Source: an uncultured Collinsella sp.
Lineage (GTDB): Bacteria; Actinomycetota; Coriobacteriia; Coriobacteriales; Coriobacteriaceae
Length of the DNA: 24,570 bases
NCBI GenBank assembly: GCA_937997605.1
Contig: CALLFD010000022.1
Span: 1 to 24,570 of the forward strand
Reading direction: 5' to 3'
Shown: positions 7,338 through 15,642 of the stretch, piece by piece
Layout of the letters: the number at the start of each line of letters is the position of its first letter
Numbering within the stretch: the first letter of the stretch is position 1
Position numbers and translations under genes: made by a program
The notes under the pieces: model-generated
Seen by the model: only the letters and a program-made list of their open reading frames with translations
What the model was told of the DNA's origin: nothing
The model's database searches: none

Positions 7338-7475
7338 CTACTCGGCAAACGCGTTACCGACGCTGTTGCCACCCACATGCGTCTCGACCAGGGTAAGGTC
7401 GGGATTGAACACGACAGTGTCGGCGTCGCGCCCCGGCATAATGCTACTGCACTTGTCGTCGACATGAGCTAGCAA
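7338..7475 (-). pseudogene. 3' remnant of a second nagA
   Basis: On the minus strand about 44 codons, ending at the stop codon at 7338-7340, read HVDDKCSSIMPGRDAD followed by TVVF, LTLVETHVGG and SVGNAF. This matches the last residues of the complete nagA at 10196-11365 (HIEDKCGSIMPGRDAD and so on) almost position for position, and both end in an Ala/Thr-Glu-stop. The similarity stops just upstream, near the lacC-like stop codon. No start or catalytic part remains. It is a relic of a duplicated or rearranged nagA left between the kinase gene and the YhcH-type gene. Confidence 0.85.
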
Positions 7476-7502
7476 GCGATGCCGGGGGCGCAGCACAAGC
7501 TC

Positions 7503-8438
7503 CTACAGCTCGGTCACGACAACGCCGTTGTAAACCTCATCCCAACGATCCATAACCAAGTGGCCAGTCATGGGATCCATGGCATTGAGCTTGCCGCAGG
7601 TGTTGGCGGTACGCAGCACCGTCTCGTCGTCGGCGCCGGCAGCAATCGCATGTGCGAAGCCGGCAATGGTCGAATCGCCAGAGCCCGTAGCGTTAACGGC
7701 GGGGATATCGGGGGTCTTGGCGCGGAACGCACGGCCGTTATGGAAACCAACGGAGCCGGCAGCGCCCATGGATACGACGACCCAGGGGATATCGGAGAAG
7801 CGGGCGTCAGAGGCGAGCGCGGAACGGAGCTCGTCCACATCGTCGGTGGTAAAGCTCGTGCCCAGAAGGCCGTTAATTTCGGTCAGGTTAGGCTTAACCA
7901 GCTCAGGCTTGACCTCGGACTTGAGCGCAGCCTCGAGCGAGGCGCCCGAGGTATCGAGCAGCACCTTGGCGCCGGCGTTCTCTGCAATGCCCGTGATCTT
8001 GGCGTAGTAGTCCGCCTCGACGCCGCGGGGCAGCGAACCCGAGATGGTAACGACATCGGCCTTGCTCGCAAGCTCGGCGAACTTGGCGGTAAAGGCATCG
8101 AGCTCCTCGGGGGCAATCGTCGGGCCGCTCTCGAGTAACTCGGTCTGGTTGCCAGCATGAAGGATATTGAGGCAAATGCGGGTCTCGCCCTTGATGGGCA
8201 CAAAATCATTCTTAATGCCATTGGCATCCATGAGCTCGGCCATATAGGCGCCCATATGACCACCAAGCAAGCCAGTTGCCACGACATCGTCGCCCAGCTG
8301 GCCCAGGACGCGGGCCACGTTGAGGCCCTTACCGCCGGCGGTCTTTTCGGGCGTCACGCGGTTGACGTCGTCGATAATGAGCTCATCGAGCTGATAGCGC
8401 GTATCGACGGACGGGTTCATCGTAACGGTGAGGATCAT
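7503..8438 (-). CDS. lacC: Hexose-phosphate kinase, probable tagatose 6-phosphate kinase (PfkB family)
   Basis: A 311-residue PfkB/ribokinase-family kinase. The N-terminal signature is TAGGKGLNVAR (residues 33-43). The ATP-site and catalytic motif is TGSGDSTIAG, with catalytic base D255. The GSGDST form and ISGSLPRG are closer to LacC (tagatose 6-phosphate to tagatose 1,6-bisphosphate) than to FruK. The start at 8438 is set by AAGGAG eight nt upstream and by the typical MILTVTMNPSVD beginning. It would receive tagatose 6-phosphate from AgaS (amino sugars) and from the lactose route. The aldolase that should follow is not in this window. 1-Phosphofructokinase activity remains an alternative. 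Confidence 0.85.
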   Translation of the reverse strand: MILTVTMNPSVDTRYQLDELIIDDVNRVTPEKTAGGKGLNVARVLGQLGDDVVATGLLGGHMGAYMAELMDANGIKNDFVPIKGETRICLNILHAGNQTELLESGPTIAPEELDAFTAKFAELASKADVVTISGSLPRGVEADYYAKITGIAENAGAKVLLDTSGASLEAALKSEVKPELVKPNLTEINGLLGTSFTTDDVDELRSALASDARFSDIPWVVVSMGAAGSVGFHNGRAFRAKTPDIPAVNATGSGDSTIAGFAHAIAAGADDETVLRTANTCGKLNAMDPMTGHLVMDRWDEVYNGVVVTEL

Positions 8439-8497
8439 TTCTAGCTCCTTATCTCGCAGGCTCCTTATGCCTTGCAAAACGAATTGGCTACATGCGA

Positions 8498-9379
8498 CTA
8501 CAGAATCTCGATTGTGAACGAGCGCACGATGGTTTCTTTGGGCTTGGCGATAAGGCAGCCGCGCTTGTGCTCAAGCACGTCATCCTCATCGGAACAGGTC
8601 GAGAGGCCGCCCCAGGGTTCAACTGCCACAAAATCACCCTCGGGCTTGCTCCACACAATGAGGTACGGGAAGCCCTCAAAGCTCAGGCGAACGCCCTTGT
8701 CCTCGCCCTTTTTGGAAAGCGTGACCTGACGGCTCTCGAGCACGTCAAAGATGGTCTCCGCAAAATCGAAGAGCTCATGCGACAAAGGCAGCGTCTTTCC
8801 CACCATGGGGTTCTTGGAGCGCCTGTCCACATCAATCAATCCGGTCGAGGGAACGGCGGTGCAGAGCTCCGCAGCCTCGTCTTTCTCAAAACGCAACTCG
8901 TAGTCCGTATAGGACTCACCCTCGTCGAGCGGACACCTAAAGCCGGGGTGTCCACCGATAAAGAAAGGCATGTCCTCGGTGCCCTCGTTGGTAACCTCAT
9001 AGGAGACACGCACGGCGGCGTCCTCGAGCGTATAGCGGGCGACAAGTTTAAACGGATACGGATAATCGCTCAGCAGCGCGGCGTTATCCTCGGATGCCAG
9101 GCACATAGCCAGCTCGTTTGTGCTTTGGCTCAACAGCTTCCACTCCTGCTTGCGCGCAAAGCCGTGGCGGGCGAGCTTCACATGATGTCCGGCAAACGTC
9201 ATGGCGCTGTTATCGCGCAAACCTCCGCAAATCGGGAAGCAAATCGGTGCCTGGCCGGACCACACGGCGGGATCGCCCTGCCACAAGTACTCGCGACCTC
9301 CAGCCTCAATCGAGGTAAACGAGCCGCCGGCCGTGGAGACCTTGATAGAAATCGAATCGTTGGAGAGAGCGTATTCCAT
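8498..9379 (-). CDS. Aldose 1-epimerase family protein (LacX-like)
   Basis: A 293-residue mutarotase-fold protein only distantly related to the GalM at 4572-5624. It has the LacX/YeaD-type marks ARHGFARKQEW (H72), a second His in GGHPGF (H144) and a Glu in VAVEPWGG (E254), the likely catalytic pair. AAAGGATGG precedes the ATG at 9379; upstream in-frame codons do not look like the family. It heads a minus-strand cluster with the lacC-like kinase 60 bp downstream. LacX proteins accompany lactose/tagatose operons in lactic acid bacteria, and their substrate may be a sugar phosphate. That function is inferred from the family. Confidence 0.87.
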   Translation of the reverse strand: MEYALSNDSISIKVSTAGGSFTSIEAGGREYLWQGDPAVWSGQAPICFPICGGLRDNSAMTFAGHHVKLARHGFARKQEWKLLSQSTNELAMCLASEDNAALLSDYPYPFKLVARYTLEDAAVRVSYEVTNEGTEDMPFFIGGHPGFRCPLDEGESYTDYELRFEKDEAAELCTAVPSTGLIDVDRRSKNPMVGKTLPLSHELFDFAETIFDVLESRQVTLSKKGEDKGVRLSFEGFPYLIVWSKPEGDFVAVEPWGGLSTCSDEDDVLEHKRGCLIAKPKETIVRSFTIEIL

Positions 9380-9535
9380 TGTCCATCCTTTCGAACAACT
9401 GCTTTTTGCTCGCAAGAACCCGTCTCGGCCCTGACCAAAGGACAAACCCGCACGTTCATCGATGCGTCCGGTTTCCCAGGCATGCAACGGGGTACCATAC
9501 AGACATTGATGCAATTACAGCTGAAAGGCCTTCTT

Positions 9536-10120
9536 ATGCGAACCATCATCCTTTATGCCTCACGCCACCACGGCAATACGAAAAAGCTCGTGGACGCCAT
9601 CGTTGAGGCGCACCCCGAGATCGATACCCTCGACGTGAAGTCACTCGGTAAAAACGAGTACCCCGACCTGCACGAATACCATCTGATCGGCGTCGCCACG
9701 GGCATTTATTACTCCGAGATCGACAAAGATATGGCGCGCGTGCTCACGAACGTGCTGCAGCCGCAGGACAAGGTGTTTGGCCTTATGACCTACGGTGGCA
9801 AAAACAAGTGGTACGGCAAGGATATCGATGGCATCTGCCGCATGAGGCAGGCCATCTTTATGGGTGTCTACGGCTGCCCCGGATTTGACACGTGGGGTCC
9901 GTTCAAGATTACCGGCGGTGTCCAGAAGGGGCACCCAACTGCCGAAGAGATTAAGGGAGCTGTCGATTTCTTCGACAAAATCGAAGATGAGTACGGCGAT
10001 ATCATCGTCGAAGAGTACGCCAAGCGCGAGAAGCGTCTAGCATACGAAAAGGAGCATCCCGCGGGGGGTCTTGTGGCCGGCGTCAAGCGCACGGCAAAGA
10101 AGATCGCTAACAAGCTGTAA
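9536..10120 (+). CDS. Flavodoxin-like protein
   Basis: A 194-residue protein beginning MRTIILYASRHHGNTKKLV. The SRHHGNTKK loop matches the FMN-phosphate-binding loop of flavodoxins (S/T-x-T/H-GNT). A second loop, LMTYGGKNKWYG near residues 82-93, is where the isoalloxazine ring would sit. The last 40 residues are basic and rich in Lys and Arg, beyond a minimal flavodoxin fold. The ATG is preceded by GAAAGG. The long in-frame open stretch upstream of this ATG lacks family features and is the complement of the epimerase gene. It is monocistronic, divergent from the epimerase cluster and closed by a terminator. Its redox partner is unknown. Confidence 0.85.
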   Translation: MRTIILYASRHHGNTKKLVDAIVEAHPEIDTLDVKSLGKNEYPDLHEYHLIGVATGIYYSEIDKDMARVLTNVLQPQDKVFGLMTYGGKNKWYGKDIDGICRMRQAIFMGVYGCPGFDTWGPFKITGGVQKGHPTAEEIKGAVDFFDKIEDEYGDIIVEEYAKREKRLAYEKEHPAGGLVAGVKRTAKKIANKL

Positions 10121-10151
10121 CTGTTAAGGTGCTTTTGAGCGTTTAACCCAT

Positions 10152-10189
10152 ACGGCGGGTCCGAGCAGATTCGGGCCCGCCGTCTTTTT
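10152..10189 (+). terminator. Terminator of the flavodoxin-like gene
   Basis: A 13-bp stem with one G-U pair, ACGGCGGGTCCGA with TCGGGCCCGCCGT, is followed by TCTTTTTC. The adjacent nagA is convergent. Confidence 0.88.
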
Positions 10190-10195
10190 CTATCG

Positions 10196-11365
10196 TTACT
10201 CGGTAAAGGCGTTGCCGACGCTCTGGCCGCCAACATACGTCTCGACGAGGGTGAGCTCATGGTCGAACACGACAAAGTCGGCGTCGCGACCCGGCATGAT
10301 GCTGCCGCACTTATCCTCGATGTGCGCGGAGCGTGCCGGCACCTCAGTTGCCATGCGAATGGCGATATCGGCGCTGGCGATGCCCCAGTCGACGATGTTC
10401 TTGACGCCCTGGGCAAGCGTGAGCACCGAGCCGGCAATGCTCTTGCCGTCGGCGAGCCAGCACAGGTTGTCCTTCATGATGACGTCCATGCCGCCACTGG
10501 TGTAGCTGCCCTCGGGCATGCCGCCGCAACCCAGGCAGTCGGTGATGAGCACCGTGTGCTGCCAGCCCTTTGCCTGCAGCAGCGCCTTGATGGCGGCAGG
10601 GTTTACGTGCTTGCCGTCACAGATGATCTCGGCGTAGGTCTCGGGCGTAGACATGGCAGCACCCACGACACCGGGCTCACGGTGATGCAGACCGCGCTGG
10701 CCGTTATAGGTATGCGTAAAGCAGCTGGCACCGGCATTGATAGCGGCGATGCACTCATCGTAGGTGGCGTCGGAGTGACCGATGCTGGTCACCACGCCCT
10801 TGGCGTTCAGAGCAGCCGCATAAGCAGCGGCACCGTCGCGCTCGGCGGCCATGGCGCTCTTAACGATGCGACCGCCCGCAGCCTCCTGCCACTGGTCGAA
10901 AACCTCCTCGGAGGGGTCAATCAGGTAAGCGGGGTTCTGCGCGCCCACGTGCTTCATGGTAAAGAAGGGGCCCTCCAGGTAGATGCCCTGAATGCGGGCA
11001 CCGCAGAAGTCGGGGCCGCGGCCCTCGTCCGCCTTGGCGATAGCAGCGCAGGCGTCCTTGATCTGTTCGACGCCATCGGTGAACGTCGTGGGCAGCCAGC
11101 TGGTGGTACCGCGACGGGCGAGCTCGGTCGAGCTGATATCGATGCCCTCGGGATCGTTATCGGTAGTTGAGTGGTTGTAGAAGCCATGGATGTGAGTATC
11201 GACCATACCCGGTGCGATCCACGATCCCGTGTAGTCCTTAATCTCGCAAGAGGGCTCGTCGGCCTGCCAGGCGCCAAAGACGCCGTCCTCGACCATAAGA
11301 TAGCCGCCCAGTTGCGGGCCTGCCGGCAAGAAGAACTTGTCAGCCTTAATTGCGTACGTGCTCAT
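10196..11365 (-). CDS. nagA: N-acetylhexosamine 6-phosphate deacetylase
   Basis: A 389-residue amidohydrolase that removes acetate from GlcNAc 6-phosphate or GalNAc 6-phosphate. Metal and active-site residues are present: HIH (H58, H60) in VDTHIHG, E131 in LEGPFF, H197 in IGHSDA, H218 in THTYNG, and the catalytic D276 in ITDCLG. These fall almost exactly at E. coli NagA positions (E131, H195, H216, D273). The ATG at 11365 is placed by AAGGAG five nt upstream. The next gene upstream in its direction is agaS, with a terminator between them, so it may have its own promoter. With agaS and a mannose-family PTS nearby, GalNAc 6-phosphate (AgaA role) is a plausible substrate; GlcNAc 6-phosphate is also possible. 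Confidence 0.92.
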   Translation of the reverse strand: MSTYAIKADKFFLPAGPQLGGYLMVEDGVFGAWQADEPSCEIKDYTGSWIAPGMVDTHIHGFYNHSTTDNDPEGIDISSTELARRGTTSWLPTTFTDGVEQIKDACAAIAKADEGRGPDFCGARIQGIYLEGPFFTMKHVGAQNPAYLIDPSEEVFDQWQEAAGGRIVKSAMAAERDGAAAYAAALNAKGVVTSIGHSDATYDECIAAINAGASCFTHTYNGQRGLHHREPGVVGAAMSTPETYAEIICDGKHVNPAAIKALLQAKGWQHTVLITDCLGCGGMPEGSYTSGGMDVIMKDNLCWLADGKSIAGSVLTLAQGVKNIVDWGIASADIAIRMATEVPARSAHIEDKCGSIMPGRDADFVVFDHELTLVETYVGGQSVGNAFTE

Positions 11366-11424
11366 ATGCACTCCTTGCTTCTAAAGCAGTTGACTGTGGT
11401 GATGCTTATACCCAGCTCACGTAA

Positions 11425-11464
11425 AACAAAAAGCGCCCGCCCGCCGTTATGAGCGGACGGGCGC
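11425..11464 (-). terminator. Terminator of agaS
   Basis: GCGCCCG (11433-11439) pairs with CGGGCGC (11458-11464). On the minus strand the hairpin is followed by TTTTTGTTTTA, just past the agaS stop and before nagA. Confidence 0.85.
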
Positions 11465-11482
11465 CCTTACAGGGGGACGCGA

Positions 11483-12649
11483 TTAAGCGGTGAAGGGGTG
11501 AATCGTCACGCCCTTAACCACGCGGTTGACCGTGCCGGTGGGGCTCGGCGTATCGGGCGTGTTGCCCACGCGCACGGAGTTGAGCAGGCTGATAGCCTGG
11601 GCAAACATCACGAACGGCAGGGCAAGGTAACCCTCGGGAAGTGCCTCGTAGCCCTTAAAGGTGAAGGACTCACCCTCATAGACGGTGGCACCTTCCTGCT
11701 GAACGGCGATGGTGTGCTGAGCGATCTCGTCGCCACCGATCTCGTTGAGGATGTCGATATCGTACTGACGGGTGTAGGCGTCGTTGTTGACGAACACGAA
11801 GACGAGCGTCTTATCGTCGACGAAGGACTTAGGTCCGTGACGATAGCCCATGGAGGTGTCGTAGGAAGTAGCGACCAGACCGTGAGCGAGCTCGAGGATC
11901 TTGAGCTGGCTCTCCTGGGCAAGGCCACCGAAGGAGCCAGAACCCAAGTAGGTCACGCGGTTGAAGTCGCCAGCCAGGTAATCGGCGATCTCGGGCTCAC
12001 GGGAGATGACCTCCTCGCCCATCTTGGCGATGGTCTCGACCCACTCGGCCTTCTGCTCGTCAGAGGCAGTGTCGAAAATAAGGGTCGAGAGCAGGGTCAT
12101 GCAGGAATAAGAACCGGTCATGGCGAAGCCCTTGTCGTTGGCGCGCGGAATGAGCAGCGTCAGCGCATTGGGATCATCGGCGGACTCGACGGCGAGCTTG
12201 CCCTCGGGAGCGCAGGTGATGTTGAGGAACTTGACGTTGTGGACGAGCTCCTTGGCAACGGCAACGGCAGCAAGGCTCTCGGGGCTGTTGCCAGAGCGGG
12301 CAAAGGAAACCACGAGCGTGGGATCCTCGGCGCGCAGGAAGTCGCGCGGGGCGCTCACGATGTCGGTCGTGGCGATGGGCTTAAAGTCGTAGAGATCAGT
12401 GTTGCCAGCGTGACGCAGGTACGGGGCGCAGGTATCGCCAACGTAGTCGGACGTACCGGCACCGGTGAAGACAACGGACAGACGGCCCTCGCCCATAGCG
12501 CGAGCCTCGGCCAGGAAGGCCTCGATGGCCTCCTTGTTCTCGCGATAGATGTTGAGCGTATCACGCCAAAGCTCGGGCTGCTGAGCAATCTCGGCCGTGG
12601 TGATCTGGGCGCCGAGCTCGGTGAGCTCCTCGACACTCTTCTCGAACAT
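11483..12649 (-). CDS. agaS: Galactosamine 6-phosphate deaminase/isomerase (SIS domain)
   Basis: A 388-residue protein with tandem sugar isomerase (SIS) domains. The first has FTGAGTSDYVG (61-71) and SFARSGNSPES (115-125), a typical phosphosugar pocket. The second has LGSGSFGGLAQE (235-246) and the AgaS-typical YRHGPKSF (269-276). In the Aga pathway it turns galactosamine 6-phosphate into tagatose 6-phosphate plus ammonia. GAGAGG precedes the ATG. The promoter carries a TGGT-N4-ACCA box overlapping the -35 region, and the GntR gene lies immediately upstream in the same orientation. A terminator follows. Its product would feed the lacC-like kinase at 7503-8438. Confidence 0.92.
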   Translation of the reverse strand: MFEKSVEELTELGAQITTAEIAQQPELWRDTLNIYRENKEAIEAFLAEARAMGEGRLSVVFTGAGTSDYVGDTCAPYLRHAGNTDLYDFKPIATTDIVSAPRDFLRAEDPTLVVSFARSGNSPESLAAVAVAKELVHNVKFLNITCAPEGKLAVESADDPNALTLLIPRANDKGFAMTGSYSCMTLLSTLIFDTASDEQKAEWVETIAKMGEEVISREPEIADYLAGDFNRVTYLGSGSFGGLAQESQLKILELAHGLVATSYDTSMGYRHGPKSFVDDKTLVFVFVNNDAYTRQYDIDILNEIGGDEIAQHTIAVQQEGATVYEGESFTFKGYEALPEGYLALPFVMFAQAISLLNSVRVGNTPDTPSPTGTVNRVVKGVTIHPFTA

Positions 12650-12688
12650 TTCTAATACCTCTCTCTAGAAGTAATCCTCTGACGTGCA

Positions 12689-12723
12689 ATTATACACTTC
12701 AGTTGGTTATCTGGTAGTAACCA
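12689..12723 (-). promoter_or_regulatory. agaS promoter with GntR/HutC-type operator
   Basis: On the minus strand a consensus -10 TATAAT lies at 12694-12689. The -35 region falls inside TGGTAGTAACCA (12712-12723), which fits the TGGT-N4-ACCA form of HutC-subfamily operators such as those of DasR/NagR. A second overlapping dyad, GGTTA (12705-12709) with TAACC (12718-12722), surrounds it. Overlap with the -35 region predicts repression. Confidence 0.75.
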
Positions 12724-12763
12724 GTTAAATGCAAAGAATCATCATATGGATACGATGCGAACA

Positions 12764-13495
12764 CTAGTCGCTACGCTGGTGGTAAACCTTGTATTTAAAC
12801 TGATCAGCACGAGCAACCGAGAGTGTATACTCCACAACCTCGTTTGACTCGTTATACGTAGTCCTGACCAAATCGAGCACAGGCGAGCCCTCGACAATTC
12901 CCAAAAGGTGGGCGTCGGTGGGACGGGCTATGCTCGCATAGAACTCCTCTTCGGCCACGCGTATCTTTTGCTGAAAGTCTTGCTCAATCACATCGTAAAG
13001 CGGCTTACGCTCCAGTAGCGGTCGCTTTAGGGACAGAAATTGACGAACCGGTAGATAGCTGCGTTCGACCATCATGGGCATGTTGTCGGCAGAACGAAGG
13101 CGCTTGAGCTTAAAAATGCGATCGCCGATACGCAATCCCATATGCTCGGCCAGATTCTTATCGGCCTCCATCTCGCAAAACTCGAGAATCGTGGTCTCGG
13201 GGTCGCGACCCATCGCGCGCATCTGCTCGGTAAAGCTGTAGGACTGCATAAGATTGGTTGCCTTTGCCGAACGGTCGGTCACAAAGGTACCGCGACCGTG
13301 CTGCCGAACCACCAATCCTAAACGCTCCAGTTCCTGCAGAGCCAGGCGTACCGTAGTGCGCGAGAGACCATAGCGCTCCGATAGTTCGCGCTCGGAAGGA
13401 ATCATGTCACCGGCGCGATATTCATGGTCGATCTTTTCGGTCAGAATATCGACCAGCTGATCGTACAGCGGTTGCTTACGCGCTCCGATCGCCAT
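12764..13495 (-). CDS. GntR-family regulator, HutC subfamily (UTRA domain)
   Basis: A 243-residue regulator. The N-terminal winged helix (about residues 8-73) contains IPSERELSERYGLSRTTVR and the wing RQHGRGTFV. The UTRA ligand-binding domain (about 95-235) has FKLKRLRSA, ERSYLP and the ending EYTLSVARADQFKYKV. This is the NagR/DasR/AgaR-type architecture, which senses phosphorylated amino sugars. The ATG at 13495 is chosen for GGGAGG five nt before it; an upstream TTG at 13516 is less likely. It sits between the PTS operon and agaS. TGGTAGTAACCA boxes occur at both the agaS promoter and the PTS leader, so it is the obvious local repressor. Confidence 0.9.
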   Translation of the reverse strand: MAIGARKQPLYDQLVDILTEKIDHEYRAGDMIPSERELSERYGLSRTTVRLALQELERLGLVVRQHGRGTFVTDRSAKATNLMQSYSFTEQMRAMGRDPETTILEFCEMEADKNLAEHMGLRIGDRIFKLKRLRSADNMPMMVERSYLPVRQFLSLKRPLLERKPLYDVIEQDFQQKIRVAEEEFYASIARPTDAHLLGIVEGSPVLDLVRTTYNESNEVVEYTLSVARADQFKYKVYHQRSD

Positions 13496-13574
13496 CCTAT
13501 CCTCCCATTTTCTCAAACTCGGCTACTACCTTGGGTGTTTAGCATTATCTGTCTGCCACACCCGAATCAACAAG

Positions 13575-13612
13575 AAAACAAAAGCCGCGCGCTCTTTCGA
13601 GCACGCGGCTTT
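13575..13612 (-). terminator. Terminator of the mannose-family PTS operon
   Basis: AAAGCCGCG (13581-13589) pairs with CGCGGCTTT (13604-13612), with an inner GCTC/GAGC pair. On the minus strand it is followed by TTTTGTTTTCTTG. It separates the IID gene from the GntR gene. Confidence 0.9.
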
Positions 13613-13679
13613 TAACATACACATGGCTTAAGGGGTCGGGGTGTGAGCCGCGTAGGGACACACCCCTCAAGCTAGAGCC

Positions 13680-14762
13680 TTACCAGATGCTCGGCCAGAG
13701 ACCAAGCGGGCCAGCGCCCAGGATGCCGAGGACGAAGAGCAGCAGAATGCCCTTGGTCGGGGTCCAGCTGTGCTTAGCGAACATGTAGTAAAGCAGCAGC
13801 GTAAGCATAAGCGGGACGAGCTTCGGGACGATGGTGTTGAGGGTGTCGGCAACAGAGAAGTTGACCGGATCCTCGGTGACGGTGCCGTAGGTAACGGACT
13901 CCATGCCGTTGCCCAGATCGGTGACGCCGCACTCGACAGCGTTGCCGTCGGCATCGGAAGCGGTGAGGGCGTTGCCGTCCTCATCGGTCATGGCGATGGT
14001 ACCGGCCTCAGCGGTCTCGGTATCGATGCCCTCCATACCGGTGAAGTTCTCGGCCTCCTTCTCGGAGACGATCACGGTAGTAGCGGAGAGGCCACGGGTG
14101 GTGCCGTTGGGGATCTGGAGGTTGATCTGGGTGCCACCCATGGTGACGACCAGGCAACCGACGACGAAGACGCCCATGATGGAAGCGGCACGCGTGAAGG
14201 CCTGCATGTTGGCAGTCAGAGCGTCAATAGCGCTGGTGCCAAGCTTGTAGGACCAGTTCATGAGCCAGAAGCGCAGAGCGAACTGGACGACGTTGAAGAT
14301 CACCAGGAAGATGATCGGCGCAGCGGCGTTGCCGTTGATGGCCATGTTGGAGGTGATGCCGGCCGTGATAGGCACGAGCGTCAGCCAGAACAGGGCGTCA
14401 CCGATACCACCGAGCGGGCCCATTGCGGCGACGCGGACGGCGCGGATCGTGGGGATGTCAACCTTGTTCTGCTCGAGCGAAAGCACGATACCCATAACAA
14501 AGGTGACGAGGAACGGGTGGGTGTTGAAGAACTCCAGGTTGTGGCTCATGGAAGCCGCGAGGTCGTTCTTGTTGGTGTGGATCTTCTCCAGACCGGGGAT
14601 GATGGAGTAAAGCCAGCCAGCGGCCTGCATGCGCTCGTAGTTGAACGATGCCTGCAGGAAGCAGGAGCGCCAAGCCATCTTGTTGAGGGTCTTCTGGTCG
14701 AGCTGCGGAGCAGGAGTGAGATCCTCGTAGTGCTCCGGGATCACATACTCATTAGATGCCAT
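13680..14762 (-). CDS. agaD: PTS mannose/N-acetylgalactosamine-family IID subunit with long insert
   Basis: A 360-residue IID membrane subunit of the mannose-family permease. Family marks are WRSCFLQASFNYERMQ (31-46), FFNTHPFL, GIVLSLEQNK, RVAAMGPLGGIGDALFW (110-126), and a C-terminal hydrophobic end with LLLYYMF and GILGAGPLGL. Usual IID proteins are about 270-300 residues. Here a polar, acidic stretch of roughly 80 residues (about 220-302, rich in Thr, Glu, Asp and Gly) lies before the last membrane segment. The ATG at 14762 lies inside the end of the IIC gene, eight nt after GGAGGTGA, so translation is probably coupled. The aga symbol rests on nearby agaS and nagA; the exact sugar could be another hexosamine. 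Confidence 0.88.
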   Translation of the reverse strand: MASNEYVIPEHYEDLTPAPQLDQKTLNKMAWRSCFLQASFNYERMQAAGWLYSIIPGLEKIHTNKNDLAASMSHNLEFFNTHPFLVTFVMGIVLSLEQNKVDIPTIRAVRVAAMGPLGGIGDALFWLTLVPITAGITSNMAINGNAAAPIIFLVIFNVVQFALRFWLMNWSYKLGTSAIDALTANMQAFTRAASIMGVFVVGCLVVTMGGTQINLQIPNGTTRGLSATTVIVSEKEAENFTGMEGIDTETAEAGTIAMTDEDGNALTASDADGNAVECGVTDLGNGMESVTYGTVTEDPVNFSVADTLNTIVPKLVPLMLTLLLYYMFAKHSWTPTKGILLLFVLGILGAGPLGLWPSIW

Positions 14763-15552
14763 CTTCGAAGTCACCTCCGTCAGAAACAGCTGCACCCTTC
14801 AGCTCGGTCTGCTGCTGGAAGTCCCAGAAAGCGATGCCGAAGCCGATGAGAGCGAGGATGAGCAGGGCAGGGGTTGCCAGAGAATCGTTGGCAACGGTGA
14901 TGAGCGCGAGGCCAAAGCCCATGAGGAAGAAGCCCCACATATCGCGGTTCATCATAACCTTGAGCAGGACGGCGAAGCCGACGAAGCGCATCATGCCGCC
15001 TGCAGCGGACAGACCGGTCTGCAGCCAAGTCGGGATGGCGGAAGCGATGGTCTGACCGATGGTAGCGCCAGCGATGAAGAACAGGGTGACGACGACAGCG
15101 AAGATCAGGCCGAGCAGAGCCATGGCGAAGTAGTTCAGACGCTCGATGCCCTTGGTGTCAGCGTTATGAGCCATGTTGTCCGCGGAGGACATGAGGGGCG
15201 ACATAAGCGTGAAGACCAGGGTAACGCCGAGCTGACCAAGCAGAGCGAACGGAATGGCAAGGCCGACTGCCGCGTTGGGCTCGAGGCCCGTAGCGATAGC
15301 GAGAATGGCTGCCATGATGCCGCCGATGACGGCGTTAGGCGGCTGAGCGCCTCCGATCGGCATGTTGCCGATCGTCATGAGCTGATAGGTACCACCCACG
15401 AGAAGACCGGTGTTGAGGTCGCCAAGGATAAGACCGATGACGGCGCCGGTGACGATGGGCTGATAGAGAGACTCGAGGAAGTTGAACTGGTCGATTGCCG
15501 CGACGAACGTGACGATGAAGACCAGAGCGACCTGGATGATCGAGTATTCCAT
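14752..15552 (-). CDS. agaC: PTS mannose/N-acetylgalactosamine-family IIC subunit
   Basis: A 266-residue integral membrane subunit forming the sugar channel with IID. It starts with a hydrophobic segment ending FNFLESLYQP. It then has TGAVIGLILGDLNTGLLVGG and YQLMTIGNMPIGGAQPPN, both characteristic of IIC in this family, and several further hydrophobic stretches to about residue 245. An acidic tail (SDGGDFEDGI) overlaps the IID start by 11 nt and contains its Shine-Dalgarno sequence. AAAGGAGGAG precedes the ATG. It is the fourth gene of the IIA-YajC-IIB-IIC-IID operon and lies 90 bp after IIB. Confidence 0.92.
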   Translation of the reverse strand: MEYSIIQVALVFIVTFVAAIDQFNFLESLYQPIVTGAVIGLILGDLNTGLLVGGTYQLMTIGNMPIGGAQPPNAVIGGIMAAILAIATGLEPNAAVGLAIPFALLGQLGVTLVFTLMSPLMSSADNMAHNADTKGIERLNYFAMALLGLIFAVVVTLFFIAGATIGQTIASAIPTWLQTGLSAAGGMMRFVGFAVLLKVMMNRDMWGFFLMGFGLALITVANDSLATPALLILALIGFGIAFWDFQQQTELKGAAVSDGGDFEDGI

Positions 15553-15642
15553 CTTGCTCCTCCTTTCAAAATGTATGTACGCACTTTGGATATCACGTAC
15601 AGAACGTCAGGGTTTCAATCCTGACAACGTGGATCACGAGGA

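Noticed and set aside
7341..7502. A separate small gene between the lacC-like and YhcH-type genes
   Set aside because: The only protein likeness is the nagA tail, without a start; best treated as a pseudogene.
8492..9535. A long plus-strand frame joined in phase to the flavodoxin-like gene
   Set aside because: It mirrors the LacX-like epimerase gene. Flavodoxin features start only at the ATG at 9536, which has its own ribosome binding site.
11498..12655. A 385-codon plus-strand frame opposite agaS
   Set aside because: It arises from GC-rich codon bias on the complement of a clear AgaS; no family motifs.
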